Shown here: piece by piece, positions 25,666 to 34,800 of the stretch
Position numbering within the stretch: the first letter of the stretch is position 1
Layout: each line of letters begins with the position of its first letter
NCBI RefSeq assembly: GCF_011045015.1
Contig: NZ_JAAKZY010000036.1
Coordinates: forward strand, 1 to 61,497
DNA: 61,497 nucleotides
Reading direction: 5' to 3'
Source: Streptomyces scabichelini
Lineage (GTDB): Bacteria > Actinomycetota > Actinomycetes > Streptomycetales > Streptomycetaceae
Translations under genes and position numbers: made by a program
Notes under the pieces: generated by a model
Told to the model about the DNA's origin: nothing
What the model saw: the letters and a program-made list of their open reading frames with translations, nothing else
The model's database searches: none

Positions 25666-25854
25666 CCTACGACTCGGCCAGGGAGCTTCCGACGTGTCCG
25701 GCGCTGTTCCGTCGGCCCGCGACGGGTGCCCGGAGCTGCCTCCAGGACCCGGCTGCCGAAGGGCGGATGCCTGCCGTACGTTGGCAGGAACAGCAGGCCG
25801 CCTTGTCCACCGGCGCCCTTCTCGTCGCTCTTCTGGACGCAGCCTCAGCGTGGA

Positions 25855-26130
25855 TCAGAGCCGCAGGCGGTCTTTGTATTTGGGGGCGAGGAGGCTCTGG
25901 AGGCCTTCGATGAAGTCGTGGCCCCACTGGTATTCGGAGCCGTGGTCGAAGTGCACGGCGTCAGGGGCGTTGTCGGGTGGGCTGTTGTCGGTGCGGAGCT
26001 GCCGCCACACGAGGGCGACCGGGTCGTCCGGGTCTTCCGGGTCGTGCCCGAGCGCCCGCAGCCGGGTTTCCCAGTCCGCCAGGATCTCCGAGGGGCGAGG
26101 GCGGTTCTTCCGCCGGTCGAAATTCCGCGG
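25855..26130 (-). pseudogene. N-terminally truncated conserved protein fragment
   Basis: A 91-codon open frame ends at 25855 and begins after a stop at 26131 without a start codon. It reads FDRRKNRPRPSEILADWETR, LRALGHDPEDPDDPVALVWR and ends VHFDHGSEYQWGHDFIEGLQ SLLAPKYKDRLRL. Third-position GC and continuity favour real former coding sequence. The family was not recognised; the absence of a start shows that the N-terminal part was lost. Confidence 0.45.
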
Positions 26131-26526
26131 TCACCGAAGGTCGCGTACACACCGGCCGCGTGCCCCGACCGCTGCCACGGAAGGAACACCGCACCAACAG
26201 GTTCCGGCACCCCTACTCGAGGGACAAGTTCGTGAGACAGAAGTGCCGTGTCCCCAAGATGAGACAGCCGGGAAAGCCCAGGCCGTCACTGCGGAATGGG
26301 ACATTCCAAATGCGGGCCTACACCTACTGTAGGTTCGTATTCGGATGACCCTTTCTCGTTTTCGGTGGCCCTTGTGCGGCCCAAGGGGCGGGCCCAGGAG
26401 ACGAACCTCGCTGTCCTGTCGCATTGAAGCTGTCGGATTCTCATCGTGCCACGAGCTGAGCGGCAGCGTTTGCTTCGTTCGTGGGGTCTGATCTCACGTC
26501 TCTGGTCCCGTTCTCGCTGTAGCTGA

Positions 26527-26679
26527 TCCCGGTCCCTCGCCACCCGCGTCCAGGCCTACCGCATCACCTACGACATCACGGACCAGGTCGTCGCGCTCGG
26601 ACCGGAGCCCGACGAGTACGTGCCGCGCCGTACACCCTGGTTCCACGAACTGACGCGGGAGCTGAAGCGCTGGGCGTAG
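26527..26679 (+). pseudogene. C-terminal fragment of an unidentified protein
   Basis: An open frame after a stop at 26524 reads TRVQAYRITYDITDQVVALG and PEPDEYVPRRTPWFHELTRE LKRWA, ending at 26679. It has strong Streptomyces codon bias but no start. It reads like the tail of a larger mobile-element or plasmid-type protein. A palindrome ACCTACTGTAGGT lies 190 bases before it (26322-26334). Other parts of 26131-26526 show nothing supported. Confidence 0.4.
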
Positions 26680-26710
26680 CACCCGCGCCTCCACGCGGAT
26701 CTGGACATAC

Positions 26711-26746
26711 AGCGAGGCCGCAGCCTCGAAAGGCTGAGGCCTCGCT
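26711..26746. terminator. Bidirectional hairpin terminator
   Basis: A 16-bp stem with one mismatch (AGCGAGGCCGCAGCCT, loop CGAA, AGGCTGAGGCCTCGCT) sits between the convergent fragment ending at 26679 and the GNAT gene ending at 26824. The position suits termination from both sides. Confidence 0.65.
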
Positions 26747-26823
26747 CGTGGGCCGGTACCCGCTGCAGCCGTCCGGGCGCCCTTCGTCGTCGCGGGAGTA
26801 CAGCGTCCCGACCTTGATGACCT

Positions 26824-27612
26824 TCACGTCCTCCAGCACGCCGATCTCTTCCCCACGTCGGGGACCGGCATCATCCCGAGGCCGTTCAGCTCGATCAGCT
26901 CTGTGCCTTCGGCGCTGTGGAAGCTCAGGACGTGGCGCGGCCGGCTCGGCTCGCGCAGCCGGTTGCCGCGCAGGACCGTCTCCCAGTTGTCCTGCGTGAC
27001 GATCCGGTCCAGGACCGCGCTGCCGGTGGTGTGCGCGGCTTCCTCTCCCGTGTGGGGGAGTTTCAGCAGCATGGCGTCGAACTTGGGGGCGTTCTCGATG
27101 CGCGGGATCAGCTGGCCCAGCGACTTCCAGCCCCAGCTCTCGTACAGGGCCTGCACCTTCGGGTGGGAGCTGCGCACCAGGAGTGTCGCCCGCCCCTCGT
27201 TGCGGTCGGCGAGCAGCTCGTCGTGCAGCCGGCGGGACACCCCCGTCTTGCGCCAGGGGACGCGCACCATCAACTCGCTGATGGCGTACGTACGGGTGCC
27301 GGTCTCCCGTACGACGTGCTCCGGGACCGGGTTCAGCAGGCCCCGCCACCAGGCCGCGCCCTCGGGGAGCGGGGCGCCGTAGGCGAAGCCCACGACCTGG
27401 TCACCGTCGTAGCCGACGGTGCAGGTCCAGCCCGGCCGGGACGACCAGCCGTCCAGGCCGCGGGCGAAGCGCTGTACGCCGCTGAACGAGTCGCCGGCGA
27501 TCGAGTCCGCGTACACCTCGCGGTACACGTCCAGCAGGGTGGGGCGCAGTTCGGCAGCCTGCTCGGCGGTGAAGTGGCGGATCTCGATGTTCGTGGTCAC
27601 GGCGCTCCTCAT
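26824..27612 (-). CDS. GNAT acetyltransferase with a second domain, C-terminus shifted
   Basis: A 262-residue frame. Residues 1-165 form a GNAT fold: EIRHFTAEQAAELRPTLLDV, GYDGDQVVGFAYG, the acetyl-CoA strand YAISELMVRVPWRKTGVSRR (R/QxxGxG/A-like loop) and VQALYESWGWKSLG. A second segment (DRIVTQDNWETVLRGNRLRE onward to ELIELNGLGMMPVPDVG) follows. At about 26848 the frame turns to KRSACWRT and stops, while the adjacent frame continues naturally as EEIGVLEDVKVIKVGTLYSR, so a one-base change has probably clipped the tail. The start ATG overlaps the TPR gene stop (ATGA). Acceptor substrate unknown; small molecules or proteins are possible. Confidence 0.75.
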   Translation of the reverse strand: MRSAVTTNIEIRHFTAEQAAELRPTLLDVYREVYADSIAGDSFSGVQRFARGLDGWSSRPGWTCTVGYDGDQVVGFAYGAPLPEGAAWWRGLLNPVPEHVVRETGTRTYAISELMVRVPWRKTGVSRRLHDELLADRNEGRATLLVRSSHPKVQALYESWGWKSLGQLIPRIENAPKFDAMLLKLPHTGEEAAHTTGSAVLDRIVTQDNWETVLRGNRLREPSRPRHVLSFHSAEGTELIELNGLGMMPVPDVGKRSACWRT

Positions 27613-28531
27613 GGGATGGCGAGGGTTCGGTGGACGACGGCCAGGCGCTCGCCGATGCGCCGGCTGCTGATCGCTGCGGCATCGATGGCGGCGACGGTGG
27701 TCGCCGCGCGGTCCAGGTCGCCCTGGGCGACGTGGAGTTCGGCCAGCTGCACGCCGTAGAAGGCCCGGCTGCGGCGCATGGACGGGGCGAGCAGCTCCAG
27801 GGCCTGTGCGGTGGCGATCTGCGCGTCCGGCAGCCGCCCCATGGCGCGGTGGGCGATGGCGGCGAGCCCGGCGAGTTCAGCCGCGTCAAGGAAGCGCAGC
27901 CACGGGGGTGGGGGCGCTCCGTCCGCGCGGTCGTAGGCGCGCTCGGCGGCGAGGATCTCGCGCGCGGCCGCGGGGAGGTCCTTGGCGCGGGCGTGGCCGA
28001 TGGCGACGCGGGCGTGCAGCAGGGCAGCGATCAGCGGGTCCTGCCGGGCTGGCGGGACTCCAGCGCCGCTCGGTTGATCCGCAGCGACTCGCGCAGCCGA
28101 CCGTCGGTCCTCGCCTGCATCGCGAGGTTGGACCAGGCGCGGGCCTGGCCCCGCGTGTCCCCGGCGAGGAAGGCGCTCTGCAGGGCGTCCGCGTACAGCA
28201 CGCGGGCCTGCCCCGGCTCGCCCGCGTCCAGCGCTGCCCACCCGGCCGATGAGCACAGGTCGCTGATCGCGGCGTGCAGTGACTGTTCGACCCGGGGGCC
28301 GTACGTGCACCCGTCGGCGGTCTCGTGCAGCCGGTGGAGGTAGGAGGTCGCCACCGGGTAGAGCGCGCCGCCGCCGACCGAGGTGAAGTGCGCGGCAAGC
28401 AGCCCGATCTTCCCGCTGATCCGGTCGACGTCGGCGAGGCTCACCCGCCCCGTGACGGGCGTTTCGTCCAGGCCCAGGACGAACGCGACGGATGCGGCGG
28501 TTGACGCCGCGATGAATGTGCGCCGTTGCAC
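27609..28531 (-). pseudogene. TPR regulator-like gene interrupted by a frameshift
   Basis: From GTG 28531 (GGGGAGGAGG upstream) the frame reads VQRRTFIAASTAASVAFVLG, then tetratricopeptide-like helices up to RINRAALESRQPGRTR and a stop near 28050. From the same point another frame carries on with QDPLIAALLHARVAIGHARA and more TPR helices to 27609. The two halves make one protein of about 306 residues, resembling the TPR part of Streptomyces XRE-type regulators but lacking a helix-turn-helix. The start resembles a twin-arginine signal (QRRTFI), which is odd for a cytoplasmic regulator. One indel separates the halves; a sequencing error would restore the gene. It is coupled to the GNAT gene. 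Confidence 0.65.
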
Positions 28532-28658
28532 CGGCACCTCCTCCCCAGCGGCCGGGCCCGCCGGCGGTGGGACCGGCAGACGGTCCGCGCGGCACGAACC
28601 CCATCGCCTCTGGGCTCCGGTCGAACGGCTTGTTCTGCGCACCGGACGAGCCCATCAC

Positions 28659-28921
28659 CGCAGTACAGGGCTTGGTTCGCCTGTAGGTCTACGGGGTGAC
28701 TCACTGAGGGCGGCGAAGCAGCCCGAACCCACCGACCTGGAATGGCTGCTCATGGAGCCCCTGCTTCGGCATTCCGCTGCGGCCGCGCCCGACGTCGTGA
28801 AGACTGAGTGAAGTTCCTGTGCGGCGAGCAGTGTTGCCCACGGGAACTCTCCGTGCGCGACGTGACACAGCACCACCACAGTGCCATTCCGAGGAAGTCC
28901 ACGAGACGAGGAATTCGCGTC
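28659..28921. other. Gap upstream of the HAF-repeat gene
   Basis: No intact gene. It holds the promoter region of the plus-strand HAF-repeat gene and of the minus-strand TPR gene. A short plus-strand stretch TDLEWLLMEPLL resembles the start of IS5-type transposases but is too short to name. Confidence 0.3.
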
Positions 28922-30118
28922 ATGAGCATCGGCATCAGAGCCCTGCGGTCCGCGGGCGCCGCCACCATCACCCTGGCCACCGTCTGTACCCTCACGCTGG
29001 CCACGGCCGGCAGCGCGTCGGCCGACACCGGCCCGACGGCCAACGCGGCAGCCGACCTGCCCCTCCCGCCCGGCGCCACCTCGAGCTACCCCGCCGCAAT
29101 CAACGACAACGGGGTGATCGTCGGCTACACCGACGGTCCCAACAACCAGATGTCGCCGACCCGTTGGAACCCGGACCTCAGCCCCACGACACTCCCGCTG
29201 CTGCCCGGGGACCCGATGGGCTATGTCGAGGCCGTCAGCGACGACGGCACCGCCGCCGGCTGGTCTGGGAGCCACACGGTGCGCTGGGCGCCCGACGGCA
29301 CGGTCACCCAACTGCAGCCGCTGCCCGGCGACACCAGAACCGTCTTCCGCGCGATGAGCCGCACCGGTATCGCGGTGGGAGAGTCCGCGCTCGGCGGGAC
29401 CTACCACGCAGTGAAGTGGCGCCCGGACGGCCAGGCCGTCCAGCTCGCTCCGCTCAAGGGTGACACCCTCACCTTCGCCCTCTCGGTCAACAGCTCGGGC
29501 ACGGTCGCCGGTGTGTCCTTCTCGGACTACAACGCCTATCACCCCGTGAAGTGGAACCCGGACGGCACTCCCGTCCCGCTCGACCCGACCTCGGACTACT
29601 CCACCGCATGGGTCGTCCAGATCAACGACGCCGGCACCGTGCTCGCGCGGGGGGCCGTGCCGACCGGTGGCACGAGGAACCAGTCCCGCTCCGTGACCTG
29701 GGGCGCCAACGGCACCGTCACGGACCTGGGCCCGCACTCCAACGCGAACGCCATCAACGCTTCGGGCACCGTCGTCGGTTGGCAGCTCGGAGCGGACAAC
29801 ATCGACTACACCGCCACGAGTTGGAGCCCCGACGGCACCGCCACGGCGATCGGCTCCGCGTACGAGTACACCACGGCCGTAGCCGTCAACGACGCCGGTG
29901 TCTCCGTCGGGTACACCGGGGTCAAGGTCCCGTCCGATCAGCACCGCTTCGCCCTCCGCTACGAGGTCGACGGGAGCCTGACCGAACTGAACGTGACACC
30001 GGACGGCAGCAACTCCTACGCCACGTCCATCAACAACGCTGGCGTGGCCGTCGGCGTCCGGATCACCTTCCCGACACCGGGAAGCTCCACGCGCACCGCG
30101 GTGATCTGGCGGCCGTAG
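28922..30118 (+). CDS. Secreted HAF-repeat protein
   Basis: A 398-residue exported protein. The signal peptide has an RALRSAG start and the core AATITLATVCTLTLATAGSA, cleaved near ASA at about 34. The mature region is built from about eight HAF-type repeats, each with an (I/V)N-x-x-G-x-x-(V/A)G core: INDNGVIVGYT, VSDDGTAAGW, MSRTGIAVGES, VNSSGTVAGV, INDAGTVLARG, INASGTVVGW, VNDAGVSVGYT and INNAGVAVGV, predicting a beta-propeller-like fold. The inner start at 28922 is favoured since it gives a proper signal peptide; an upstream ATG at 28808 would not. The function of HAF proteins is unknown; they are extracellular or surface-exposed. No partner gene is nearby. Confidence 0.85.
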   Translation: MSIGIRALRSAGAATITLATVCTLTLATAGSASADTGPTANAAADLPLPPGATSSYPAAINDNGVIVGYTDGPNNQMSPTRWNPDLSPTTLPLLPGDPMGYVEAVSDDGTAAGWSGSHTVRWAPDGTVTQLQPLPGDTRTVFRAMSRTGIAVGESALGGTYHAVKWRPDGQAVQLAPLKGDTLTFALSVNSSGTVAGVSFSDYNAYHPVKWNPDGTPVPLDPTSDYSTAWVVQINDAGTVLARGAVPTGGTRNQSRSVTWGANGTVTDLGPHSNANAINASGTVVGWQLGADNIDYTATSWSPDGTATAIGSAYEYTTAVAVNDAGVSVGYTGVKVPSDQHRFALRYEVDGSLTELNVTPDGSNSYATSINNAGVAVGVRITFPTPGSSTRTAVIWRP

Positions 30119-30171
30119 CCCCGCCCACGCGGGGCGGACCCCGGGACAGTTCGCCTCCTTCCGGGGCATCG

Positions 30172-30275
30172 GGCCCGCCGCCCCGAAGTAGCCGCCGGTC
30201 GGGCCGTCCGGCCCCAACTGGGCCATCCGCACGATGATCTCGGCACCCTCCTCGACGGTCTGCGTGCCCTCGAGC
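30172..30275 (-). pseudogene. Tail of a short-chain dehydrogenase
   Basis: In frame with the IS4 fragment upstream, the minus strand reads TVEEGAEIIVRMAQLGPDGP TGGYFGAAG. This is the typical end of plant-style carbonyl-reductase SDRs (TVEEGAxxxVxLATLPxDGPTGxF). All upstream SDR sequence is gone, replaced by the transposase fragment, so the relic marks where an IS inserted or a deletion ended. Confidence 0.55.
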
Positions 30276-30727
30276 GAGTGCGCGTCGATGGCCGGGGTGT
30301 CCGCCAGGTCCAGCGTGGTGCCGTACACGGCGACCAGGTGCCAGCGCCGGTACCAGGCGCCCGCCGTCTCGGGCACGGCCAGCGGGCGGCACACTCGCGC
30401 GAACAGCACCTTCAGCGGCTCGACCCCCAGCCGTCGGCGAGCCCGGCCGATGGCGGCGGTCGTGGGCACCCGCCACGACCGCCGCCCGTCCCCGAGCCCC
30501 TCACCGAACAGCCGGACGACCTCCTCGTAGCCCTGCCCGAAGAACAGGCACATCGCCAACACGAAGTACACGACTACCCGCGCCGGCAGCAGCCGACTGC
30601 GTTTCTCACCCCGCCCGGTCTCAGCGATCACCTCATCGACGAGACGCGGCGGAAACGCCTGAGTCAGCACCCCGATCGCAATCCGGTCCGATATCCGCTC
30701 ACTCGCAGGCGACTTGACCTGCCCCAC
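30276..30727 (-). mobile_element. N-terminal half of an IS4-family transposase
   Basis: About 150 residues from the ATG at 30727: GVLTQAFPPRLVDEVIAETG, LLPARVVVYFVLAMCLFFGQ GYEEVVRLF, WRVPTTAAIGRARRRLGVEP and WHLVAVYGTTLDLADTPA. This is the IS4 N-terminal domain and the first DDE segment (VAVDGTTLDLPDT in relatives; here Tyr replaces the first catalytic Asp). The remainder of the transposase is deleted and the frame runs into an SDR tail. It cannot be active. Confidence 0.8.
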
Positions 30728-30794
30728 CCTCGCCAGACCACACTCAACGAGGCACGGACCACAAAGTCACCGGCATTGCCTCTAGTGCTGGGTT

Positions 30795-31281
30795 CCTCAA
30801 CGACCGTCAGATGGCGGGCAGTTGGGAGGGCGATCTCATCGTCGGCAAGAACAACCGGTCCGCGATCGGCACTCTGGTCGACCGCAGCACCCGCTACGTC
30901 AAACTCCTCCACCTGCCCGACGGCCGCGGTGCCGAGCAGGTCCGCGGCGCGCTCGTCCATGCCTTCGCCGACCTCCCCGCCGAGCTCGCCCGCTCGGTGA
31001 CCTGGGATCAGGGCAGCGAGATGAGTCGGCACGACGAGTTCACCCGCGCCACCGGCATCCCCGTCTACTTCTGCGAGCCCGCAAGCCCCTGGCAACGCGG
31101 CTCGAACGAGAACACCAACGGCCTGCTGCGCCAATACTTCCCCAAGAGCACCGACCTGTCCGTCTTCGGCGCCGAGGATCTCGCTTTCGTCGCCGCCGAA
31201 CTCAACAGCCGCCCCCGCAAGACCCTCGGCTGGAGCACCCCCGCGAACCTCTTCGCTAAGCTCATCGCAGCAGTGGAATGA
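30795..31281 (+). mobile_element. IS30-family transposase catalytic domain, 5' truncated
   Basis: The frame reads FLNDRQMAGSWEGDLIVGKN at 30795 and runs to a stop at 31281. The DDE residues are present: Asp in WEGDLIVGK, Asp in VTWDQGSEM and Glu in GSNENTNGLLRQYFPK. The N-terminal helix-turn-helix that binds the IS ends is missing, cut just where the IS4 fragment begins on the other strand (30727). The 3' flank GTGTTGCGACGAACA near 31290 may be part of the right inverted repeat. Thus an IS30 copy was probably hit by the IS4 element and both decayed. Confidence 0.85.
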
Positions 31282-31841
31282 TCACCGTGTTGCGACGAAC
31301 ACTGGAATCCGCCTCGTTCCTCTGGGGCCAGAGAAAGCGTTCAGAGCCACACGACGGCGCGAGAAGTTGCCTCTGCCTGTGAGGGGGGCCTGGTGCGCAG
31401 GCTGTGCTCAAACTCTGTGCGGTGCTCAACAGCGGACTACGACGCCTACCGGCGCTCACGCTGCCCTCTAGCTCGAATGGGTTCACCAGGGCGCTTGTCC
31501 GGGCGGATACTCATCCAGCGTCTGGCCAGCGCCGTACCTCGAAAGGAACCACACCCAACTGCAATCCCTGCTGAGATCCTGTGTCTGAACTCCTGATGTG
31601 GATCTTTGGGCGGTCTAGCCTGGCGGCGTGTCCGGGTTCGTCGGGCCGCCGTTTTCGCGGTGCTGTTCCCGTATGTGGAGGTCCCGTTGATGTGGGATGC
31701 CGCACCGAGGGCGGGTAGAGGGTGGCGGTGGAGACGTGACGACGAAGACGCGTGCTCCGTTTCCGAGGTCTATCAGCTGGCGCGCGGCGCCGGATCCCCT
31801 CGCCCGCTGCCCGGGACTGTCCATCTGCGCCAGGCGTCGGG
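31282..31841. other. Gap between the IS30 remnant and the STAND gene
   Basis: No supported gene. The minus strand has an open frame with RQLIDLGNGARVFVVTSPPP near 31720-31760 that looks coding-like, but it lacks a start in its own right and runs inside the antisense of the STAND gene end. No family was recognised. Confidence 0.3.
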
Positions 31842-34800
31842 TCAGCAGGTCCTGCGGTACGGGATGTCGGGGAGGTACGTCTTCCAGTCCGCCGGGGAGA
31901 GGCTGGAGCCGGCCCGGGTGCAGGCCTGGCGGACCAGACGTTCGGGGGCGATCTCGTAGCGCTGGAGCCGTACGTTCTTGCCCGTGGTGTAGAGCGTGTC
32001 GCCGTCCTCGGTAAAGGCGACGGAGAGGATGGGATCGCCCGGTGTGGGGAGGGCGGAGCCCAGGAGGCTGCGGGAGGCCGTGTCCCAGAGTTGGAGGGTG
32101 CCGGAGAGGCCGGCGACCGCCAGGGTGCGGCCGTCGGGGGAGAAGGCCAGCGCGGTGACGTTGCTGTCGGCCTCGGGGAACGGCGCCCCGGTGTAGGTGC
32201 CGGCGAGCACGCCGAGGCGGGTGTGTACGTCGCCGTCCCAGAGGGTCACGCGCCCTCCGCTGTCCGAGGCCGCGAGATACGCGCCGTCGGCGCTGAAGGC
32301 GAGCGTCTCGGTCTGGTCCTCGGTCAGCGTGCGCTGGACCACGCGGCCCGAGCGCGGATCGGCGACCGCACCGCTCGCGTCCACGACCTTGCCCGTGTCG
32401 GGGCGCACGACCATGCCCAATACGCCGGTGCCGGTCAGGGACCTGGCCTTCCTGACCTGGCCCTGCTCGCGCAGGTCCCACACCTCGGTCACTGCCTGCG
32501 GCAGCTCACGGGCGACGAGGAGCGTGTCGCCGTCCGGGCTGAGAGCGATGCCGAAGATGTCGGAGAAGCCCTCCTCCTGGGGGCGGATGTCGACGGTCGC
32601 GTGTGCGCGGCCGGTCCTCACGTCCCACACGATGATCCGCTGCCGGCCCGCGCGGACGCCGGAGGAGTCTTCTCCGACCCTGCCGACCGCGACATAGCGG
32701 CTGTTCGCGCTCCAGGCCACCATGTCGTAGCAGTCGATGTCCTCCGGGTGCACGTCGGCGGCGCACGGGTCGACGGGCGGGGTGGCCAGGGCCCGGCCGC
32801 TGCGGGTGTCCTGCAACCGCAGCCGTGTCGTTCCGCCGAGCGGGGATTGGAAGAGGGCGAGAGTGCGGCCGTCCGGGGCCAACTGCGACAGGGGATAGTC
32901 GTTGTCGGTGTCGTGCCAGTGTGTGGTCACCGCGGGCCCCAGGCTCACTGTTCGTACCGTCGTGCTGTACTCGGTGCGGTAGCGCAGGGTACGCGTCGGC
33001 AGGTCGAACTCGAACTCCTCGGGCAGTTCGTTGACTAGGACGTGGCGGTACACGGGGGTGTCGGGAACCGAGAGCCGCCACACCAGGATGTGTCCGTCGA
33101 CCACGGCCGCGAGGAACCTGCCGTCCGGGCTGAACCGCAGCCAGTACGGCGAGCCCGCCGCGAGGCGGGAGAGCTCGCGGCCGGAGCCAAGGTCCCAGCG
33201 GCGGATTCCCGTATCGGTCGCCATGGCCAGTGAGCGGCTGTCGGGCGAGAAGGCGACGTCCTGGGCGTGGCAGGCGTCACGGCCGAGTGCGGCCAGGCGG
33301 GGCAGATCCAGTTTCCGCCGCTCGGCGATGTCCCAGACCTCCGGCGGACGGTCGTCGCTACAGGCGTACAGCAGACGGTCGTCCGGGCTGACCGCCGTCT
33401 CCCTCGCGCTCATGGCATTGTCGAATCCCAAGCTCACTGTGGTGCGGAGGCGGTGATTGCGCACATCCCAGACGCGCAGGAGGTGCGACGTATCGATGTC
33501 ATCCGCCACGAGGGTGCGGCCACTGGGACCGAAACGCACCTCTGATGGCGATTCGCCGTCCAGGCGCCACGCGATCCGCTCCGCCCGTATGTCCCACAGC
33601 AGTACCCCTTTCTCCTGCACGAGCGCGAGCGTGCGGCCGTCCGGGGACAACTCCACGGTGTCGGTCCACTCGTCGACCTCCTCACCCTCGTGGAGCAGTT
33701 TGCCGAGCCCTCGGTAGGTGTGGGTGAGGCGGCGGGTGCGCAGGTCCCAGGTACGGATGCTGTCGGGATACACGGCGAGCAGGGTGTGCCCGTCGGCGGC
33801 CAGCCGCTGCTTGATGGGCCGGGAGGCGGTGTCGGGGAAGGAGAACTTGTCCTCCTGTTGCTGGGTCGTCGCCCCCAGGAGCGCCGACCGTGTCTCCGTG
33901 GTCTCGGCCAACCGCCAAGCGGCGACGCTCAGTTGCATGGCCCGTACTGGATCGGCGAACCGGACGCTGTCCGCCACCGCGGCGATCCGGCGGGCCTCGG
34001 CCTCGTGGTGCCTGCGGTCGCTCGTACGGGACTGCTGCCAGGCGGTGATGCCCGCGATGAGGGCGAGGACGAGGAGGGCGGCGAGGGTGGTGAACAGCCC
34101 GCGGCGGCGCCGGAGTTCGCTGCTGCGGGAGGTGCGGGCGGCGGTGAGGAAGGCCTCCTCCAGCGGGGTCAGGGGCTGGTCCGCGAGGTGTTCGTCCGCG
34201 GTGGCGAGGCGGGTGCCGCGGTAGAGGGCGCCCGGATCGCGGCCCAGCTCGTCCCAGGTGCGGGCCGCCTCGGTCAGCCGGCGATGGGTGCGCAGGCGTT
34301 CGCGGGCCTCCTCGATCCAGGCGGACAGCCGGGGCCAGGACGTGATCAGGGCCTCGTGCGCCAGATCGACCGTGTCGTCGTCGAGGGTGAGGAGACGGGA
34401 GCGGGCCAGGCGGTCGAGAACCAGGGCCACTTCGCCGGACGGGGCGAAGTCGAGTTCCGCGCGGTCCACGGGGCGACGGGTGTCCTGGGAACCCTCGCCG
34501 GGGGTGATCAGCCGCAGCAGGATCTGGCGGGCCAGGACCGCCTGCTCGCCGGACAGCGTCCCGTACGCGTCCTCCGCCGTCTGCGCGATCGCACCGCGTA
34601 CGCCACCTGCCGCCTCGTACGCCGCCATCGTGAGCGCCCGCCCGCGGCGCCGTCGCCAGGTCTCGCGCAGGGCGTGCGAGAGGAGGGGGAGGCCGCCGGG
34701 TTCGCCGCCGGTCTCCTCCACCAGGCGGGCGGTCAGCTCGCGTTCGACGATCAGTCCGGCGGCCTGGGCGGGTCTGACGACGGCCTCGCGAAGCTCGGCC

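Noticed and set aside
28703..28811. Possible IS5-type transposase start (TDLEWLLMEPLL)
   Set aside because: Only a dozen residues fit; too short to claim.
28655..30727. A 690-codon minus-strand open frame
   Set aside because: Only its first 185 codons (IS4 and SDR pieces) have protein-like sequence; the rest is antisense to the HAF-repeat gene.
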